64,000 nucleotides of DNA from Solanum dulcamara (Eukaryota; Streptophyta; Magnoliopsida; Solanales; Solanaceae). The DNA is taken from NCBI RefSeq assembly GCF_947179165.1, contig NC_077238.1:59291257-59355256 (forward strand). The letters run 5' to 3'. Below the pieces are notes generated by a model that was given only the letters and a program-made list of their open reading frames with translations, did not search any database and was not told the origin of the DNA. The number at the start of each line of letters is the position of its first letter. Position 1 is the first letter of the stretch. Made by a program: the position numbers and the translations under genes. This document shows positions 59,260 through 64,000 of this stretch, in pieces.

Positions 59260-60946
59260 TCACCCTTCGGCCTCTCATGTAGCACCCTCAACCTCTTGAT
59301 TCCTCCATAACACTTTAACTAAAGCTATTTCTTTGTTTCTCAACTTTCAAACTTGTCGGTCCAAAATCTCAATCAGAACCTCTTCATAAGAATGACTCTT
59401 TTTGACCTCAATGCTGTTCAATGGCACAATGGAGCTAGGATTACCAACAAACTTTCTCAATGATGACACATAGAACACCAGATACACCAATGCCAAATCT
59501 GAAGGCACATCCAACTTATAAGTTACCTTACCAATTCACCTCAAAATCTGATATGGGCCAACATAGCGGGGATTTAGCTTCCCTTTCATAATAAAACTTA
59601 TCACACTCTTCATGGGTGAAATTTTTAAGTGAATTGAATTATTAACTTCAAATTCAAGTTCCTTTCTCCTCACATCCGAATAGGACTTTGGACGGCTTGG
59701 GGCCATTTTCAATCTTTCTCTATTAAGTCTAACCTTCTCCATGGCCTCAAATACCAACTCGGGTCCTATCAAGGTAGCTTCACCTACCTCAAACCAACCA
59801 ATAGGGGATCTAAATCGCCTATCATACAAAGCTTCAAATGGATCCATCTCAATAATAGAGAGATAAATATTATTATAGGCAAACTCTATTAATGGAAAAT
59901 AATCATCCTAATTTCATTTAAAATCAATAACACATGATATCAACATATCCTCTAATGTCTGAATGGTGCACTCGATCGGATCATCAGTTTGTGGGTGAAA
60001 ACTTTTACTAACCTTCACTTGGGTACCAAGAACCTTTTGGAAAAAGCACCAAAATTGAGATGTAAACTGAGTACCTCTATCATAAATGATAGACAATGGA
60101 ATACCATGAAGCTTTACCAACTCTCGAATATACAATCTAGCTTAGTCCTCAGCTGAATATGTAGTCTTAAATGGGAGAAAATGAGCTGACTTAGTCATTC
60201 AGTCCACAATCACCCAAATAAAATTGTGTTGCCTACGAGTAAGAGGCAAACTTGTGATGAAGTCCATATTCAAGACTTTCCACTTCCAAGTAGTAATCTC
60301 AATGTCTTGAACTAAACCTCCCACGTTTTGATGCTCAACTTTCACTTGTTGACAATTGGGACACTTAACTAAAAATTCTGTAATACCTCTTTTCATGTCA
60401 TTCCACTAATAGACTTCTCTCAAATATTGATACATCTTTGTGGAACCAGGATGAATAGATTATCGCGAACTATAAGCTTCAAACAATATTATATCTTTCA
60501 AGACATCTACGTTCGGCACAAAAATCAGCCTTGATATCTCAAAATACCATCTCCCCCTTGAGAGAAAGCCTCAATGTCTTTTTCGGCAACCATTTTCTTA
60601 AATTCAACCAAGCCGAGATCATTATCTTTTATTGCCTTTACCTCCTCCATAATAGATGATTCAGAACCATTTTGTATAATAACACCCCATCCATGGAATC
60701 AACCAATCTAACAGATATCATAAATATAGTGTCTCCATAAATTCAAAGCAAATACCACCCGCCAACTCCACGTCATAGTTTAGGTAGTTCTTCTCATGTA
60801 ATTTGAGTTTTCTTGAACCATAAGCTATCACTTTACCATTTTACATTAGAACACAACTAAGACCAACTCGTAAAGAATCACAATACACAACAAACCCATC
60901 ATAACCTTCTAGGAAAGTCAACATCGGAGCAAAGGCAAGGTTATAG
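59260..60946 (-). pseudogene. E5 pol relic: RNase H, integrase and chromodomain tail
   Basis: Minus strand, from about 60946 down. An RNase H remnant lies near 60780-60940 (Y-C-D and G-S-R-K-L-K-like words). The integrase zinc region and core entry at 60199-60396 contain C-P-N-C-Q-Q-V-K, M-D-F-I-T-S-L-P and I-W-V-I-V-D. The core at 59914-60135 has H-G-I-P-L-S-I-I-Y-D-R-G-T-Q-F-T-S-Q-F-W and F-H-P-Q-T-D. Substrate and C-terminal parts at 59536-59847 hold S-P-I-G-W-F-E-V-G-E-A and [12 protein letters not shown]. Toward 59260 a chromodomain-like tail is visible in broken frames. Stops separate all pieces. RT, protease, gag and the 5' LTR are absent, replaced at 60947 by E6. Confidence 0.8.
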
Positions 60947-61370
60947 TAGTATCCTATATGTGGCTAATAAGTTTGAGATTATTCCTTAGCATATTATTGA
61001 AACCTTCAATGTTTTTACTCCTATTGGTGAGTCTATTCTAGTTGAGATGGTCTATAAAGATTGTCCTATGTCCATCTATTAAAAAGATACCATGGTTGTC
61101 TTAGTTGAGGTGGACATGGTTGATTTTGATGTTATTCTTAGCATGAACTAGCTATATGCTTGTTATGCCTTAGTTGATTATAGAACTCGAGTTGTCAAGT
61201 TTCAATTTCTTAATCCTGTCATATAGTGGAAGGGTAGTCCAGACGTCCCTAAATTCAGTTCATACCTTAGGGACAAAAAGGTAATCTCCAAGGTTTGTGT
61301 CTACCACATAGTTCGAGTTAGGGATGATAATATGGAGACTCTATCCCTTGAGTTTGTTTCCATTGTTAAT
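60947..61370 (+). pseudogene. E6 protease relic (5'-truncated)
   Basis: The plus strand encodes the later part of an aspartic protease: F-T-P-I-G-E-S-I, C-P-M-S-I, V-D-M-V-D-F-D-V-I-L-S-M-N (normally G-M-D-W), L-Y-A-C-Y-A-L-V-D-Y and V-V-K-F-Q-F. Three in-frame stops occur. The active-site end, gag and the 5' LTR are missing at the junction with E5. Confidence 0.7.
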
Positions 61371-62215
61371 GAGTTACTCGAAGTGTTTCTTGATGATCTG
61401 CCCAGAGTCCCTTCTTATAGGGAGATCAACTTTAGGATTCATATTCTTCTTGATACGCAACCTATATCTATTCCACCATGTAGAATGACTTCTGCTGAAT
61501 TGAAAGAGTAGTTGAAGGATCTCTCAAATAAGGGATTCGTTAGGCTGAGTGTCTCACCTTGGGGTACTCCTGTCCTATTCGTACGAACGAAAGATGGTTC
61601 CCGTAGAATGTGTATTGGCTATCGTCAGTTGAACAAGGTTACCATTAAGAATAAGTATCCTCTTCCCAGAATAGATGACTTATTTGACCAACTTCAGGGT
61701 GCCATTTTTTCTCCAAGATAGACCTCAGATCAAGTTATCATCAGTTGAAAGTGAGATAGTGTGACATCCTAAACACCATTTTTCAAACCCGCTATAGTGA
61801 CTTCAAGTCTCTTGTTATGTCCTTTGGTTAGACTAACGCTCCTGCAGAATTTATGGACCTGATGAATTGAGTTTTCAAACTGTATGTGGATACATCGCTG
61901 ATTGTGTTTATTAATAATATACTGATCTACTCCAAAAATAAGGAGGAGCATGCCAATATTCTTAAAGTTGTTCTTTAAACTCTCAAGGATAGGGAGTTTT
62001 ATGCCAAGTTTTTGAAGTGTGAATTTTGGTTTTCTTATGTGGATTTCTTAGACCATGTTATATCTAGTGAAAGTTTTCGAGTTGATTCGCAGAAGATTGA
62101 TGCAGTAAAGAAATGGCTCAGGCTCACATCTCTAACTGACATGAAGAGTTTCTTGGGTTTGGATGGCTACTACCGCAAGTTTGTTGAGGGGATTTTATCT
62201 ATATCATCTCCATGA
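61371..62215 (+). pseudogene. E6 reverse transcriptase relic, catalytic DD changed to NN
   Basis: RT opens with V-F-L-D-D-L-P near 61385. The open stretch 61512-61721 has [19 protein letters not shown] and Y-R-Q-L-N-K-V-T-I, followed by [15 protein letters not shown]-x-T-N-A-P-A and F-M follow in a shifted frame. The catalytic block at about 61904-61927 reads V-F-I-N-N-I-L-I-Y, so both metal-binding aspartates are asparagine (GAT to AAT twice). The thumb/connection region continues at 62012-62215 with F-L-G-L-D-G-Y-Y-R-K-F-V-E. Clearly inactive. Confidence 0.85.
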
Positions 62216-62680
62216 CCTAAGTTGACTCAGAAGAAGGCTAAGTTCCCATGGTCATACGCTTGTTAGAAAATCTTTCAAGAGCTGAAAATGTGGTTGACTA
62301 GTGCTCTAGTTTTGTCACTACCCGAGAGAGTAGATTGTTTTATTATCTATTTTGATATGTCCATAGATGTATTCAGTTGTTTATTGATCCAGAAGGGATT
62401 CCATACAAGTTAAGATTCATGAGAGAACCTATCCGACTCACGACCTTGAGTTATCATTCATAGTATTTTCTCTCAAGATTTGGCATCAATGTCTTATGGC
62501 ATCCATGTTGATGTGTTTACAGATCAAAAAAGCTTGCCATAATTGTTTAGCAAGAAAGAGTTAAACCTGAGGTAGATGAGATAGCTTTTAGTTACTCAAG
62601 GATTATGATATGAGTATTCTCTACAGCCCAAGTAAAGCTAATATGGTTGCTAATTCTCATAACAGGTTATATATAGAGAG
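62216..62680 (+). pseudogene. E6 RNase H relic
   Basis: In broken plus-strand frames this region keeps words of the RNase H domain, such as the T-S-A-L-V-L-like lead-in near 62300, T-H-D-L-E-L near 62438 and Y-S-P-S-K-A-N-M-V-A-N near 62622 (normally a G-K-A-N-V-V-A-D-A-L-S-R ending). The catalytic Y-C-D is not preserved in readable form. Confidence 0.6.
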
Positions 62681-62859
62681 CACTACCCATGTGGAGGAAA
62701 GAAAGAGAGAGTTTGCTACAGAGGTGCATCGACTTGCATATTTGGGAGTTCAACTAATTGAATCTAGTGAAGGTGGTGCTATTGTTTAGAATGGGGATGA
62801 ATCATATCTAGTTTCTGAGGTGAAGGAAAACCAAGATCAATATCCTATCTTACTTCAAC

Positions 62860-64000
62860 TTAAAGATTATGTTTGTAAGTAGAAGGTCATGGATTTTTTC
62901 AAAGGGGAAAATGGAGTGTTGAGGTACCAATGTAGACTATGCTTTTCTATTATAGATGTCCTTTAAGATAGGATTATGACAAAGGCACACAACTCCAGAT
63001 ATTCAATCCATCTAGGCTCTACAAAGGCATACCAAGACTTGAGAAAAGAATATTGGTAGGAATAGAATGAACAGAAATATAACATAGTTTATGTCTAAAT
63101 GTACGAACTGCCAAGAAGTCAAAGTTGAGCATCAAAGGCCTTATGGTATGGCACAGAACATTAAGATTCTAGAATGGATGTGGGAGATGATCAGCATGGA
63201 CTTTATCACAGGTTTACCATAATCTCGCAGACAATATGATTAGATTTGGGTGATTGTGGATAGGATGATAAAATCAACTCACTTCTTGCCCGTTAAGACT
63301 ACAGACTCATTAGAGGTTCATACATGGTCGTATATTAAAGAGATAGTCAAATTTTATGAGGATTCCTTTTCCATCATCTCAGAAAAAGGTATCTAATCAC
63401 TATATAGTTTTAGAAGTCATTCCAGAAAGGTATGGATTCAAAGGTAAATCTTATCACCGTTTTCCACCCCTACAAAGATAGTCAAGCAGAGTGTACCATC
63501 CATACTCTTCAAGATATGTTAAGGTCTTACCTTATTGATTTCAAGGGGAATTGGGATGACCATTTTCCACTTATTGAGTTTGCATATAACAACAGTTTCA
63601 ATTCGAGTATTCATATGGCTTCATATGAGTCTCTTTTTTGGAGGAGATATAGGTCGCTAAATAGTTGGTTCGAGGTTGGTGAAGCTGAGTTGTTAGGGAC
63701 AAACTTTGTGCATCAAGCTATAAAGAAGCTAAATACTATTCAATAAAGGCTGAAGACTGTGCAAAGTCGATAGAAGTCCTATACTGATGTTAGGAGAAGA
63801 GACTTGGAATTTGAGGTAACTGATTGGGTGTATTTGAAAGTTTTACCCATGAAGGGAGTTGTGAGGTTTGGTAGGAAAGGAAAGTTGTTTTTGTGTTAAA
63901 TTGATCAGTACCAGATTTTGAAGAGGATTGGAAATATTGCCAATGAGTTAGAGCTCCCACCAAAGCTAGATGTTCATCCAATATTTCATATCGCCATATG
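62860..64000 (+). pseudogene. E6 integrase relic, running off the window
   Basis: Zinc region near 62985-63130 ([18 protein letters not shown]). The core has M-D-F-I-T-G-L-P near 63199 and I-W-V-I-V-D-R near 63246. The open stretch 63432-63746 contains F-H-P-Y-K-D-S-Q-A-E-C-T-I, G-N-W-D-D-H-F-P-L-I-E-F-A-Y-N-N-S-F and S-W-F-E-V-G-E-A-E-L-L-G. The C-terminal region near 63800-63930 shows L-E-F-E-V-T-D-W-V-Y-L-K and a decayed GPY/F region (Y-Q-I-L). Several stops and a frameshift near 63420 break it. The 3' LTR would lie beyond 64000. Confidence 0.8.

Overview
This window reads as intergenic, repeat-packed DNA from a flowering plant. It is AT-rich, and almost all of it is LTR retrotransposons of the Ty3/gypsy superfamily inserted beside, into and across one another. 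The polyproteins carry a CCHC gag knuckle, aspartic protease, reverse transcriptase, RNase H, integrase and a C-terminal chromodomain-like tail. The LTRs are long (about 2 to 3.6 kb) and the primer-binding sites match initiator-methionine tRNA. Together these point to the chromovirus branch, probably the Tekay/Del type. I think of a nightshade (Solanaceae) genome, but that is recollection of similar repeats, not something the sequence proves. Every polyprotein is broken by stops and frameshifts, so nothing here looks able to move on its own.

Layout. Bases 1-16120 are a head-to-tail array, all on the minus strand: LTR tail, internal region U0, LTR A, internal region U1, LTR B. Both internal regions keep only a gag relic plus a non-coding block. 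U0 carries a solo LTR (2077-4214) with a clean 5-bp target duplication. Bases 16121-27670 hold a piece of another element and then E1, a minus-strand element with two LTRs and a broken gag-pol. Bases 27671-30042 are an internally deleted plus-strand element (G). From 30043 to 52369 lies E3, a minus-strand element without recognisable pol. Its left LTR is split by E2 (31313-42900), a full-structure plus-strand element, and its interior by a solo LTR (47065-50317).

Bases 52370-56207 are the only stretch without LTR sequence. They hold a candidate small two-exon gene with its own promoter signals, a foldback (MULE/MITE-like) transposon with a G-quadruplex motif, a degenerate tandem repeat of about 176 bp, and an exon-like segment cut off by a retroelement. 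Bases 56208-60946 are stacked LTR starts followed by E5, a minus-strand relative of E1 that keeps its 3' LTR and part of pol. E5 meets a plus-strand relic, E6, head to head at about 60947, and E6 runs off the window end.

How the parts relate. The array LTRs and E2 share LTR termini, PBS position and a conserved palindrome, so the gag-only array units look like non-autonomous derivatives of E2's family. E1, E5, the solo LTR at 2077-4214 and the fragments at 28040 and 56368 form a second family. I found no rRNA or tRNA genes, no CRISPR and no clearly intact host gene. Boundaries were read by eye from terminal TG..CA motifs and from paralogous copies. Those given with 'about' may be off by tens of bases.
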